A DNA stretch of 47,344 nucleotides from Bryobacterales bacterium (GTDB lineage Bacteria > Acidobacteriota > Terriglobia > Bryobacterales > Bryobacteraceae): assembly GCA_027459465.1 (NCBI GenBank), contig DAIDIH010000279.1:1-47344 (forward strand), read 5' to 3'. The translations under genes were made by a program, and so were the position numbers. Positions 23,430 to 31,548 of the stretch are shown one piece after another. Under the pieces are notes generated by a model. The model did no database searches. It had not been told where the DNA came from and saw nothing but the letters and a program-made list of their open reading frames with translations. The stretch's first letter is position 1; each line of letters starts with the position of its first letter.

Positions 23430-24515
23430 TCAGGAGGGTTGGCGGCGGTTGCGGGCGGCGAGGAATTTCTGGCGGTCGGCGGGGGATTCGATTTCTTCGG
23501 CGAGGGATTTATAGAGGCCTTCGAGGGAGGCGGCTTTGGGAGCGTGGCGTTTGACGAGGACGCGGGCGATGGGGCCGACATAGAGGGCGAGTTCGCGGCT
23601 GACGGTGTCGAGGAGGTTGGGGTCGGAGGGGCGGGAATCGGTCGTTGTGGGCGCGGCGGCGGGCGTGATGGTGCGGGTGGGGTGGTCGAAGGCTGCGCCT
23701 TGGGGTAGGTTCGCGAGGGCGGCGTTGAATTCCTGGGCGGTTTGGAAGCGGTCTTCGGGGCGCTTGGCGAGGGCGCGGAGGAGGATCTGCCAGAGGGCTT
23801 CGGGGACTTCGGGGTGGGCGGCGCGCGGGGGTTCAGGGATGGTTTCGAGGTGGCCGGTGAGGATGGCGTATTCGATGTCGCTCGAGAAGGGCGGGCGGCC
23901 GGCGGCGATTTCCCAGAGGGTGACGGCTGTCGAGTAGATATCGGTGCGGGCGTCGGGGGTTTCGCAGCGGATCTGCTCGGGGGCCATGTACTGGAGCGAG
24001 CCGACGATGGCTCCGGACCGGGTGAGGCGGTTATCGCCGGTGACGGTGGCGAGGCCGAAATCGAGGAGTTTCACCTGGCCCTGGGTGTTGAGCATGATGT
24101 TGGAGGGCTTGATGTCGCGGTGGGTGACGCCTTGGGAGTGGGCGTAGGCGAGGGCGTCGAGGACCTGGCGGATGATGGCGACGCCAGCGAAGAGCGCGAC
24201 GCCGGGTTTGCGCATGCGCTGGCGGAGGCTTTCGCCTTCGACCAGTTCCATGACCATGAGGAGGCGGTTGTCGAGGCGGAAGGCGGTGTGGAGGCTGGCG
24301 ATGCCGGGATGATTGAGCCGGGCCTGGACCTGAATTTCGCGGACGAAGCGGTCGCAAAGGTTGGAGTCGTTTTCGACGTCGTGGAGGAGGACTTTGAGGG
24401 CTTCGGAGCGCTGGCTGATGAGGTGCCGGACGCGATAGACGCGGCCCATGCCGCCGGCGCCGAGCGGGCCGAGGATTTCGTAGTCGCCGACGAGTTGGCC
24501 TGGGGAGAAGCTCAT
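23430..24515 (-). CDS. Soluble PknB-like serine/threonine protein kinase
   Basis: 361 residues. Kinase landmarks: glycine loop LGAGGMGRV at 18-26, Lys41 in EALKVLL, HRDIKPSN at 132-139, DFGLA at 152-156, MAPEQ and DIYSTAVTLWEI. No transmembrane segment or PASTA repeats follow; instead about 80 residues with a Pro/Thr linker (TRTITPAAAPTTTDS) and a conserved-looking tail (LYKSLAEEI, DRQKFLAAR). This C-terminal tail is seen on many acidobacterial kinases. Substrate unknown. It is divergent from the amidohydrolase gene, separated by about 95 bases. Confidence 0.9.
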   Translation of the reverse strand: MSFSPGQLVGDYEILGPLGAGGMGRVYRVRHLISQRSEALKVLLHDVENDSNLCDRFVREIQVQARLNHPGIASLHTAFRLDNRLLMVMELVEGESLRQRMRKPGVALFAGVAIIRQVLDALAYAHSQGVTHRDIKPSNIMLNTQGQVKLLDFGLATVTGDNRLTRSGAIVGSLQYMAPEQIRCETPDARTDIYSTAVTLWEIAAGRPPFSSDIEYAILTGHLETIPEPPRAAHPEVPEALWQILLRALAKRPEDRFQTAQEFNAALANLPQGAAFDHPTRTITPAAAPTTTDSRPSDPNLLDTVSRELALYVGPIARVLVKRHAPKAASLEGLYKSLAEEIESPADRQKFLAARNRRQPS

Positions 24516-24609
24516 GGCGCGGGTGGTTCGAGTACTTAATCAGGGTACGCCCGGCGGGAGGGCGATGTCGAACTCCTGGCTTGCGCGATATGCTTTCTAC
24601 ACGAAGCTC

Positions 24610-25917
24610 ATGAAGACCTTTTTGTTGGCGGCGGCGATGTGCGGGATGGCGGGGGCGCAGGCGATTCCGCTGGCGGATCCGGCGAAGGTGAAGCTGGAAT
24701 ACGACCGGCTGCTGCCGGAGATTGCGAAGATGCCGATTTTCGACGATCACGGGCATCCGGGGTATGCGGACGATCCGGATGTGGACGCGATGGCGCTGCC
24801 GCCGGGCGAGTCGGCGGCGCTGCGGACGCGGGACGATAATCCCGAATTGATCGCGGCGGCGAAGGCGCTGTTCGATTTTCCGTACGACGACCTGAACGTG
24901 GAGCATCGGGCGTGGCTGGCGGCGAAGAAGAAGATGCTGCGGACGGCGGGGCCGGAGTATTTCGACGGGATATTGGACAAGCTGGGCGTCAAGGAGGCGG
25001 CGGCGAACCGTGTGGCGATGCCGGGGTATCTGGATCCGAAACGGTTCCGGTGGGTGCCGTTTGTGGATTCGTTTCTGTTTCCGTTCGACAACTCGGCGAT
25101 GCGGGCGCGGAATCCGGATGAGGAAGTGTACATCCCGATGCAGGAGAAGAAGCTGAAGCGCGAGATGCAGGCGGCGGGGATGACGGCGCTGCCTTCGACG
25201 CTCGAACAGTATGTGGACTTTGTGACGAAGACGGTGGAGCGAGAGAAGGCGCAGGGGGCGATTGCGATCAAGTTCGAGGCGGCGTATTTCCGCTCGCTGC
25301 GGTTTGGGGATCCGGCGGCGGCGGAGGCGCAGCGGGTGTACGACAAGTACCGGTTCGGGGGCGTGCCTTCGACGCGGGAGTACACGGTGTTTCAAGATTA
25401 TGTGTTCCGGCGGTTGATTGAGACGGCGGGGCGGCTGAAGCTGGCGGTGCATATTCACACGGCGGCGGGGATTGGGGATTATTCGAGTCTGGCGTGGGGG
25501 AACGTACTGAATTTGGAGAACGTGCTGCGGGATCCGCGGTATGAGGCCACGAAGTTTGTGCTGCTGCACGGGGGGTATCCGTACGAGAAGGAGGCGATCT
25601 GGCTGGCGGCGCGGAAGAACGTGTATGTGGATTCGTCGCTGATGCAGTTGCTGCTGTATCCGGGGGCGTTTTCGCGGGCGCTGGAGCAGTGGCTGGAGGT
25701 GTTTCCGGAGAAGATCGTATTCGGGTCGGATTGTTTTCCGTATAACGAGGCGCTGGGAGCGGAGGAGAGCGACTGGCTGGCGGTGATCAGCGCGCGGGAG
25801 GCGTTGGCGGCGGCGTTGGCGCGGATGGTGGTGCGGCGGGAGGTGAGCGAGGCGCGGGCGCTAGAGATGGCGAAGGCGTATTTGTGGGGGACGGCGGTAA
25901 CGCTGTATGGGGAGTGA
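24610..25917 (+). CDS. Secreted amidohydrolase-2-family enzyme
   Basis: 435 residues after the chosen start at 24610, where a signal peptide begins (MKTFLLAAAMCGMAGAQA). An alternative ATG at 24565 has GGGAGG close by and would add 15 residues. Metal-site pattern of the amidohydrolase superfamily: FDDHGHPGYA near the N-terminus, VHIHTAAG, LLHGGYP, VYVDSSL and GSDCFPYNEA with the final Asp. Members hydrolyse or decarboxylate ring acids and esters; the substrate is not evident. First gene of the plus-strand run up to 29431. Confidence 0.72.
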   Translation: MKTFLLAAAMCGMAGAQAIPLADPAKVKLEYDRLLPEIAKMPIFDDHGHPGYADDPDVDAMALPPGESAALRTRDDNPELIAAAKALFDFPYDDLNVEHRAWLAAKKKMLRTAGPEYFDGILDKLGVKEAAANRVAMPGYLDPKRFRWVPFVDSFLFPFDNSAMRARNPDEEVYIPMQEKKLKREMQAAGMTALPSTLEQYVDFVTKTVEREKAQGAIAIKFEAAYFRSLRFGDPAAAEAQRVYDKYRFGGVPSTREYTVFQDYVFRRLIETAGRLKLAVHIHTAAGIGDYSSLAWGNVLNLENVLRDPRYEATKFVLLHGGYPYEKEAIWLAARKNVYVDSSLMQLLLYPGAFSRALEQWLEVFPEKIVFGSDCFPYNEALGAEESDWLAVISAREALAAALARMVVRREVSEARALEMAKAYLWGTAVTLYGE

Positions 25918-25959
25918 GCGGGTTGCGGTGATAGTATTTGGGATTCGAGGAGGGGCGGG

Positions 25960-26586
25960 ATGCCTGGAAATGTGAATCGGCGGGATTGGTTTCGGTCGGC
26001 GGTGATTGGGGGCGCGGCGGTGCTGGCGCCGGTGGCGGAGGGGCAGAAGGCGATGCCGGGGCAGACGGCGGATAGCCGGGAGCATCCGGATTGGACCTTG
26101 CCGGATCTTGGAGCAGCGGACTGGAAGCCGGTGTTTCTTGATGCGCACCAGGATGCGACGCTGGCGGTGTTGGCGGATGCGATCATTCCGGAGACGGACA
26201 CGCCGGGGGCGAAGGCGGCGCTGGTGGACCGGTTCCTTGACTTATTGCTGGCGGCGGAGACTCCGGAGAGGCAGAAGGCGTTTGTGCAGAGTTTGTCGTA
26301 CATCGACGGGGAGAGTTTCAGCCGGTATGGGGCGGCGTTTGTGGATCTGAAGCCGGAGTCGAGGCGGGAGTTACTCGAATTGTTTGCGTATCCGATGGGC
26401 GAGAGCGGGTGGACGGGCGAGAGGATCGGCGGAGGGGACGGGCATTCGCATTTCGAGCATTTGAAGGGCTGGATCACGGAGGCGTTTTACTCGTCGGAAG
26501 TGGGGATGAAGTCGCTGGGTTGGGACGGGCAGGTGATACACGGTCCGATGATGGGGTGTCCGACGAAGCCGGGGCAGGGGGCGTAA
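25960..26586 (+). CDS. Gluconate 2-dehydrogenase subunit 3 family protein
   Basis: 208 residues with a Tat-type leader (NRRDWFRSAVIGGAAVLAP). The core matches the small subunit of periplasmic GMC sugar dehydrogenases: LAVLADAIIPETDTPGAKAA, FLDLLLAAETPERQKAF, and a conserved closing SSEVGMKSLGWDG. This subunit carries the Tat signal for its cytosolic-style partner, the GMC flavoprotein encoded 4 bases downstream, and stabilises it. Its partner lacks a signal, in line with hitch-hiker export. Confidence 0.84.
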   Translation: MPGNVNRRDWFRSAVIGGAAVLAPVAEGQKAMPGQTADSREHPDWTLPDLGAADWKPVFLDAHQDATLAVLADAIIPETDTPGAKAALVDRFLDLLLAAETPERQKAFVQSLSYIDGESFSRYGAAFVDLKPESRRELLELFAYPMGESGWTGERIGGGDGHSHFEHLKGWITEAFYSSEVGMKSLGWDGQVIHGPMMGCPTKPGQGA

Positions 26587-26590
26587 GGCG

Positions 26591-28258
26591 ATGGCGCAGG
26601 CGATGTACGACGCGATTGTGGTGGGCAGCGGGGCGACGGGCGGCTGGGCGGCGAAGCGGCTGGCGGAAGCGGGCGTGAAGGTGGCGCTGCTCGATGCGGG
26701 GCGGAAAGTAAGTCCGCGGGAATTTACCGAGCACTTACCTGAGTTCGCTTTGAAGTACCGGAACTTATCGCCGGAGGTGGCGCGGCGGCGGCCGGTGCAG
26801 AAACAATGTTACGCGTGCATGGAGTATAACTATGACTGGTTTGTCGATGATTTCGACAATCCGTACAGCACGCCGGAAGGGAAGCCGTTCACCTGGCAGA
26901 GGCTGCGGGTGGTGGGCGGGCGGACTATGGTGTGGGGGCGGCAGAGCTACCGTTACAGCGATCTGGATTTCAAGGCGGCTTCGCACGATGGGTATGGCGA
27001 GGACTGGCCTATCAGTTACAAAGACGTCGCGCCTTACTACGACATTGTCGAACAGTATGTGGGGATCAGCGGGGCGGCGGAGAATAACCCAACGCTGCCG
27101 GACAGCCATTTTCTGCCGCCGATGAAGATGACGTGCGGAGAGATGCTGGTGCGGGAGCGGGCGGCGAAGCTGGGGCGGACGGTGACGATCGGGCGGACGG
27201 CGATCGTCACGCAGGCGCACAACGGGCGGGCGGCGTGCCATTACTGTGGTCCGTGCGAGCGGGGGTGTTCGACTTACTCGTACTTTTCGAGTCCTTACAC
27301 GACGGTGGCGGATGCGGTGAAGAGCGGGCATTGCGACCTGATTCCGAACGCGGTGGTGAGTCACGTGACGATGGACAACGGGGGGAACCGGGCGACGGGG
27401 GTTACTTACATCGACCGGATGACGAGGAAGGCGGTGGAGGTGAAGGCGCGGGCGGTGGTGTTGTGCGCGCAGTCGATGGAGTCGGCGCGGATTCTGCTGA
27501 ACTCTTCGACGAGGGTGTATCCGAAGGGGCTGGCGAACTCGAGCGGGTGTCTGGGCCATTATTTGATGGACCATTGCGTGGGCGGCGGGGCGAGCGGGCA
27601 GTTTGAGGGCGTGAACGGGAAACCGAGCATGAACGAGCCGCATCGGCCGAACGGGATTTATGTCATCCGGTTCCGGAATGTGATGGGAGGGCCGAAGCAT
27701 CCGCGGTTTATTCGCGGGTATGGGTATCAGGGGGGCAGCGGGGCGGGGTTCCACTACAACGCGCCGGGGTTCGGGCCGGAATACAAGGCGGCGGTGAAGG
27801 CGGGGATCGATACGGTGGACATGGGGGCGTTCGGCGAGTCGCTGGCGCGGTGGGAGAATTTCGTCGAGATCGATCCGAATTTGCGGGATGCGTGGGGCAT
27901 TCCGGCGCTGCGGATCAGCATGACGCACGACGGGAACGCGAAGGCGATGATGGAGGACGCGGCGGCGTGCGCGGCGGAGATGCTGGAAGCCGCCGGGGCG
28001 AAGAACATCCGGCTGCAGGCGAAGGTGGAGATGCCGGGGATGGCGATTCATGAGCTGGGCGTGGCGCGGATGGGGACGGACGCGAAGAAGTCGGTACTCG
28101 ATCCATGGATGCAGACACACGATGTGAAGAACCTGTTTGTGATGGATGGGGCGGGGTTTGTTTCGTCGGCGTGCCAGAACCCGACGCTGACGATGATGGC
28201 GCTGACGGTGCGTTCGGCGGATCATCTGGCCGAGCGGTTCCGGCGGAACGAAGTGTAA
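26591..28258 (+). CDS. GMC-family FAD-dependent sugar/alcohol oxidoreductase
   Basis: 555 residues. FAD motif VVGSGATGGWAAKRL at 10-24, WQRLRVVGGRTMVWG, and the C-terminal catalytic block with IHELGVARMG (His) and CQNPTLTMMALT (Asn). A cysteine cluster CHYCGPCERGC at residues 216-226 (Cys216, 219, 222, 226) stands in the middle; it is known in a subset of these dehydrogenases and could bind iron-sulfur or form disulfides. Together with the upstream subunit 3 it should form a membrane-near periplasmic dehydrogenase that oxidises a sugar or its C3/C2 hydroxyl. No cytochrome subunit gene is in the window. Confidence 0.86.
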   Translation: MAQAMYDAIVVGSGATGGWAAKRLAEAGVKVALLDAGRKVSPREFTEHLPEFALKYRNLSPEVARRRPVQKQCYACMEYNYDWFVDDFDNPYSTPEGKPFTWQRLRVVGGRTMVWGRQSYRYSDLDFKAASHDGYGEDWPISYKDVAPYYDIVEQYVGISGAAENNPTLPDSHFLPPMKMTCGEMLVRERAAKLGRTVTIGRTAIVTQAHNGRAACHYCGPCERGCSTYSYFSSPYTTVADAVKSGHCDLIPNAVVSHVTMDNGGNRATGVTYIDRMTRKAVEVKARAVVLCAQSMESARILLNSSTRVYPKGLANSSGCLGHYLMDHCVGGGASGQFEGVNGKPSMNEPHRPNGIYVIRFRNVMGGPKHPRFIRGYGYQGGSGAGFHYNAPGFGPEYKAAVKAGIDTVDMGAFGESLARWENFVEIDPNLRDAWGIPALRISMTHDGNAKAMMEDAAACAAEMLEAAGAKNIRLQAKVEMPGMAIHELGVARMGTDAKKSVLDPWMQTHDVKNLFVMDGAGFVSSACQNPTLTMMALTVRSADHLAERFRRNEV

Positions 28259-28276
28259 GACGAGGAGACAGAAGAG

Positions 28277-28627
28277 ATGAAGCTTTATCGTTGGGAAGAG
28301 ATGCCGCTCGAGCAGGTGAACGACACGTTGTCGCGGCGGTTGATTACAGGGGACCGGACGATGGTGGCGCAGTTATTTATTAAGAAGGGCGGCGAGGTGC
28401 CGCTGCACCATCATGAGAACGAGCAGATCAGTATGTGCTTTTCCGGGGAACTGGAGTTTGAGCTGGAAGGGCAGAAAGTGTTACTGAAGGCGGGCGAGGT
28501 GCTGCATATTCCTTCGAACGTGCCGCACAAGGCGGTGGCTTTGACGGATTTCGATGGGATCGATATTTTCACGCCGCCGCGGCAGGACTGGCTGACGGGG
28601 CAGGACTTGTATCTGCGGCAGAAGTAA
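28277..28627 (+). CDS. Small cupin-domain protein
   Basis: 116 residues, one cupin barrel. Cupin motif 1 is VPLHHHENEQISMCFSGE with three histidines and a Glu as metal ligands; motif 2 is LHIPSNVPHKAVAL with the last His. Probably metal-binding; possible roles are isomerase or epimerase action on a keto sugar. GAGGAGACAGAAGAG precedes the ATG. Located between a GMC oxidase and an SDR, it probably serves the same pathway. Confidence 0.82.
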   Translation: MKLYRWEEMPLEQVNDTLSRRLITGDRTMVAQLFIKKGGEVPLHHHENEQISMCFSGELEFELEGQKVLLKAGEVLHIPSNVPHKAVALTDFDGIDIFTPPRQDWLTGQDLYLRQK

Positions 28628-28642
28628 GTCAGGCGGTTAGAA

Positions 28643-29431
28643 ATGGACCTGGGGATTGGCGGGCGCGTGGCGCTGGTAGCGGCGGCGAGCCATGGGTTAG
28701 GGAAGGCCGTGGCTCTGCGGTTAGCGCGGGAGGGCGCGCGGGTGGCCATCTGCGCGCGGAGCGAGGCGGTGGAGGATGCGGCGCGGGAGATTGCGGGCGC
28801 CTCGGGCGGCGAGGTGATGGCGGTGCGGGCCGATGTTACTGACGCGGGGCAGGTGGCGAGGTTAGTGGGGGCGGTGCGGGAGCGGTTTGGGTCGATTGAT
28901 ATTTGCGTGGCGAATGCGGGCGGGCCGCCGTCGAAGAAGTTCGCCGAGACCACGGTGGAGGACTGGCGGGGAGGGGTGGATCTGAATTTGATGAGCACGG
29001 TTCACCTGGCGCGGGAGACGCTGCCTGGGATGAAGGAGCGGGGGTGGGGGCGGTTTCTGGCGATCACGTCGGTGGCGGTGAAGCAGCCGATTGATGGGTT
29101 GATTTTGTCGAACTCGGTGCGGGCGGCGGTGGTGGGGCTGGTTAAGACGCTGGCGAATGAATATGGGCCGTACGGCGTGCTGGTGAACAACATTTGTCCG
29201 GGGTATACGGCGACGGCGCGGCTCAAGAGTTTGCGGGCGCGGTTGGCGGCGGCGGAGGGGGTGAGCGAGGAGGAGATCGAGCGGCGTTGGACGGCGCAGA
29301 TCCCGCAGGGGCGGCTGGGGCGGGTGGAGGAGTTTGCGGATGTGGCGGCGTTTCTGGTGTCGGAGCGGGCGGGATATATCAATGGGGTGAGTTTGGCGGT
29401 GGATGGAGGGTTGAGTAAGGGGCTGATGTAA
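28643..29431 (+). CDS. SDR-family oxidoreductase with altered active site
   Basis: 262 residues. The Rossmann start is VALVAAASHGLGKAVALRLA, NNAG-like ICVANAGGP near 88-95, Ser143 in AITSVAVKQPIDG, and the C-terminal GYINGVSLAVDGGLS typical of SDRs. At the place of the YxxxK motif (Ser143 + 13) the sequence has Ser156 and Arg160 (LSNSVRAAVVG), so the catalytic Tyr and Lys are absent. This is shared by a known SDR subgroup reading LSNxxRxxVVG, so it is not a sequencing error. Such members may use another base or bind without reducing. Last gene of the run that starts at 24610. Confidence 0.8.
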   Translation: MDLGIGGRVALVAAASHGLGKAVALRLAREGARVAICARSEAVEDAAREIAGASGGEVMAVRADVTDAGQVARLVGAVRERFGSIDICVANAGGPPSKKFAETTVEDWRGGVDLNLMSTVHLARETLPGMKERGWGRFLAITSVAVKQPIDGLILSNSVRAAVVGLVKTLANEYGPYGVLVNNICPGYTATARLKSLRARLAAAEGVSEEEIERRWTAQIPQGRLGRVEEFADVAAFLVSERAGYINGVSLAVDGGLSKGLM

Positions 29432-29665
29432 GTGGGAGTAGCTGTGTATAAGTTGTGTCACAGTTCTGTAAGTTCCGAAGGAAAACGACTGCGCGCGGAG
29501 CTTTCGCTTGCTTTCGTTTCGATATCCGTTCAAGTGGGTGCGTGAATCGTTTTCTATTCCGCGAAAAAAAGTCTTGATAAAGCCCGCTGGGGGGACGTAA
29601 TTTTCTTGATGACGGCTCTCATTCACGGCCGGTAGTTGGGCCGGGATGGCGGAGGTTGCGCTTCG

Positions 29666-29927
29666 ATGGCCCATGGGCGCCAGTTGCTCCAGAAATTTGC
29701 CGCGATCGCGGTGGCGCTCGTATCGTGGGTGCTTTCCGGAGCAGGTTGTTATTCACAGTCGTGCCCCACGTGCATTGGGTCGGCGCAGTGTTATACGGGC
29801 GCGGTTGAGTGCGTAAACGGCGTATGGGTGTGCTCGGATGGGACGCAGCCGTGCGTGGGCCCGGAGCCTTCTCCGTGCTGCCAGGAGTGTTACGAGTCCT
29901 GCACCACGCGGCGCGTCTCAAGCATTT
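29666..29927 (+). pseudogene. Cys-rich secreted small protein, 3' end cut by IS
   Basis: ATG at 29666 is preceded by GGAGG at 9 bases. A signal peptide follows (FAAIAVALVSWVLSGAG), then a dense cysteine pattern: CYSQSCPTCIGSAQC, VECVNGVWVC, PCVGPEPSPCCQECYESC. Fourteen or so cysteines in fewer than 60 residues suggest a disulfide-knotted extracellular peptide. The reading runs into the IS3-family element at about 29928. The other side of the element is the end of a dehydratase gene, so the missing 3' part was deleted rather than displaced. 29432-29665 upstream holds only its presumed promoter. Confidence 0.55.
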
Positions 29928-29948
29928 TGAGACACCCGGCATGGGAAT

Positions 29949-31025
29949 TTACTGACTACCTTCTTCTGTCTTTTGGCCGGGTGGGAGGGGCCTGTTGATC
30001 CACACCTGCGCAGGCAAGGGCAATGGCTTGGGTGGTCGCCGGACGAAGCGCTCCGGGTGCGCAGCGTATGCGGCATCGAGTACGGCCTGGCGCTGTGCCA
30101 GAACGACTGGGGTCTGGCCAAAGTGAACCATGGCCGGAGTCAGCAAGCCGATCCCGGAGTGGCGGTGTTGTTCGTTGTACCACTGGAAAAACTGCTGACA
30201 GAAGGAACGGCTGTCCTGGATGCAGCCGAAGCGATCCGGGAACTCGGGGCGGTACTTCAGGGTTCGGAACTGGCTTTCCGAGTATGGGTTGTCGTCGGAG
30301 ACGTAAGGCCGGCTGTGGGTCTTGGTGACGCCCAGGTCGGCCATGAGAAAGGCGACCGGCTTAGAGGTCATGACCTTGCCGCGGTCGGCGTGGAGGTTGA
30401 GTTGGCCGGGGGGAATCCGATGTTTGGCGATGGTCTCCTCAATGAACCGCTTGGCCAATTCCGCTTTCTCTTTGGGCGCCACCATCCAGCCGGTGACGTA
30501 ACGGCTGAAGACGTCGAGTATTACGTAGAGATAGAAATAGGTCCACTTGGCCGGCCCCAGCAGTTTAGTGATGTCCCAACTCCACAACTGGTTGGGCGCG
30601 GTGGCCAGCAACTCGGGCTTCTGGCAGGGCGGATGAATGAGTTGATCGGGGCGCTCGCCAGATTCCCCCTCCTGTTGGAGGATGCGGTACATGGTGCGGA
30701 TCGAACAGAGGTATTGACCTTCATCCAGCAGGGTGGCCTGGACGGCCGCGGGGGAGCGGTCCTGAAACCGCTCCTCATGTAAGACAGCGAGCACGCCGGC
30801 GCGTTCGTCCGGGCTGAGTGCCCGCGCCGGAATCGGCGGCTGCGCTGGCGGGGCCGGCTCGAACGTTGGCGATGCAAGCGGACCCAAGACCGGACGCTGC
30901 CGATAGAAGGTGGCGCGGGCTACCCCCAGACAATCACAGGCAGCGACGACGCCCACGGTGGGGGCCAGATGGGTGACGGCATCCATCAGGGCTTCTCCTC
31001 CGGGTCCGCCTTCGGCAGGGGCCAC
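29949..31025 (-). CDS. IS3-family transposase OrfB (DDE integrase domain)
   Basis: Up to 358 residues. HTH_21-like N-terminal part (VVAACDCLGVARATFYRQRP), then the integrase core: WSWDITKLLGP (first Asp), NLHADRGKVMTS (second Asp), NPYSESQFRTLKYR (Glu). The C-terminus has FFQWYNEQHRHSGIGLLTPA, the standard IS3 ending. The GTG at 31025 is only the end of an open frame that continues back to the A8 run in OrfA, so OrfB is probably made as an OrfAB fusion by -1 frameshifting. All catalytic residues are present; the element may be active. Confidence 0.88.
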   Translation of the reverse strand: MAPAEGGPGGEALMDAVTHLAPTVGVVAACDCLGVARATFYRQRPVLGPLASPTFEPAPPAQPPIPARALSPDERAGVLAVLHEERFQDRSPAAVQATLLDEGQYLCSIRTMYRILQQEGESGERPDQLIHPPCQKPELLATAPNQLWSWDITKLLGPAKWTYFYLYVILDVFSRYVTGWMVAPKEKAELAKRFIEETIAKHRIPPGQLNLHADRGKVMTSKPVAFLMADLGVTKTHSRPYVSDDNPYSESQFRTLKYRPEFPDRFGCIQDSRSFCQQFFQWYNEQHRHSGIGLLTPAMVHFGQTPVVLAQRQAVLDAAYAAHPERFVRRPPKPLPLPAQVWINRPLPPGQKTEEGSQ

Positions 31026-31525
31026 CCCAACAGCGCGCCCACTTTTTTTTGAACGTCGATTACGATCTCGGCTTTACGCAGCTCCTCGGTGAGGCGCTGA
31101 TTGTCCCGCCGAAGCTTCTGGTTCTCCTCCTCCATGGGGCTGCGCTTGGACTTCGGACCGCGCCGCTGGGGGCTCAAGCCCTTGAGGATACCGGCCTGCC
31201 GCTCGCGGCGCCAGGTGACCAGGTGGGAGGAGTAGAGGCCCTCGCGGCGTAACAAGGCGCCAATGGCTCCGGGCTGAGCAGAGGCGGCGTCGGCCTCCCC
31301 CAGGATCCGCTGTTTGTACCCGGCGGTGAAAGTCCGGCGCTTGGCGGTGGCGACGACCTCCGGGTCCGGGCGCGGCAGGGCGGCGACGGTTTTACCCGCC
31401 GCTGCACTCCGGTCGCCCTCGCTTCGCTCGGCCTCCCTACGTTCCGCGGCGGGCAAAACCGTGGGGGCAGCCGAAGTGATTCCGTTGCTCTTCACATTGA
31501 TTCCTGTTCTCGCCCTGCTCAGCAA
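30986..31525 (-). CDS. IS3-family transposase OrfA
   Basis: 179 residues. The helix-turn-helix section is RRTFTAGYKQRILGEADAAS, followed by LRREGLYSSHLVTWRRERQA and a leucine-zipper-like coiled coil (EEENQKLRRDNQRLTEELRK). It binds the IS ends and, alone, represses transposition. The first ~60 residues are Arg/Glu/Ala-rich (AAERREAERSEGDRSAA) and unusually long; they coincide with a large inverted repeat in the DNA, so the true start may be further in. Overlaps OrfB by 40 bases in the -1 frame. Confidence 0.83.
   Translation of the reverse strand: MLSRARTGINVKSNGITSAAPTVLPAAERREAERSEGDRSAAAGKTVAALPRPDPEVVATAKRRTFTAGYKQRILGEADAASAQPGAIGALLRREGLYSSHLVTWRRERQAGILKGLSPQRRGPKSKRSPMEEENQKLRRDNQRLTEELRKAEIVIDVQKKVGALLGWPLPKADPEEKP
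31043..31050 (-). promoter_or_regulatory. A8 slippery site for -1 ribosomal frameshift
   Basis: Eight A on the minus strand (CAAAAAAAAGTGGG). OrfA is read as GTT-CAA-AAA-AAA-GTG; a -1 slip gives AGT-GGG-CGC and enters the OrfB frame with no stop before it. This is the standard IS3 device. Confidence 0.8.
31387..31461. repeat. Large imperfect inverted repeat inside orfA
   Basis: CGGTTTTACCCGCCGC (31387-31402) and GCGGCGGGCAAAACCG (31446-31461) pair at 15 of 16 positions. The 43-base loop contains a further self-complementary piece, CTCGCTTCGCTCGG. It lies in the 5' coding part of orfA. Confidence 0.65.
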
Positions 31526-31548
31526 TTATGACCAGGGAAACTGTCTCA

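Larger units (their letters stand above)
29928..31548 (-). mobile_element. IS3-family insertion sequence
   Basis: About 1.62 kb with OrfA and OrfB on the minus strand. The ends share TGAGACA: left TGAGACACCCGGCATGGGAA, right (reverse strand) TGAGACAGTTTCCCTGGTCA, both followed by an ATT..CTGA segment; imperfect inverted repeats of about 28 bases. No matching target duplication was found next to these ends, which suggests a deletion or recombination after insertion. The right end touches the stop codon of the dehydratase gene. Confidence 0.8.

Noticed and set aside
24031..25569. Long minus-strand frame (about 512 codons)
   Set aside because: Antisense to the amidohydrolase and overlapping the kinase; Arg/Pro/His-rich shadow typical of GC-rich DNA.
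26765..28225. Long minus-strand frame (about 486 codons)
   Set aside because: Antisense shadow of the GMC oxidoreductase, which has clear motifs.
29915..29933. GTCTCAA-GCATT-TTGAGAC as a circle junction of two IS ends
   Set aside because: The sequence to its left is the Cys-rich gene, not a second IS copy; the symmetry may be chance at the insertion site.
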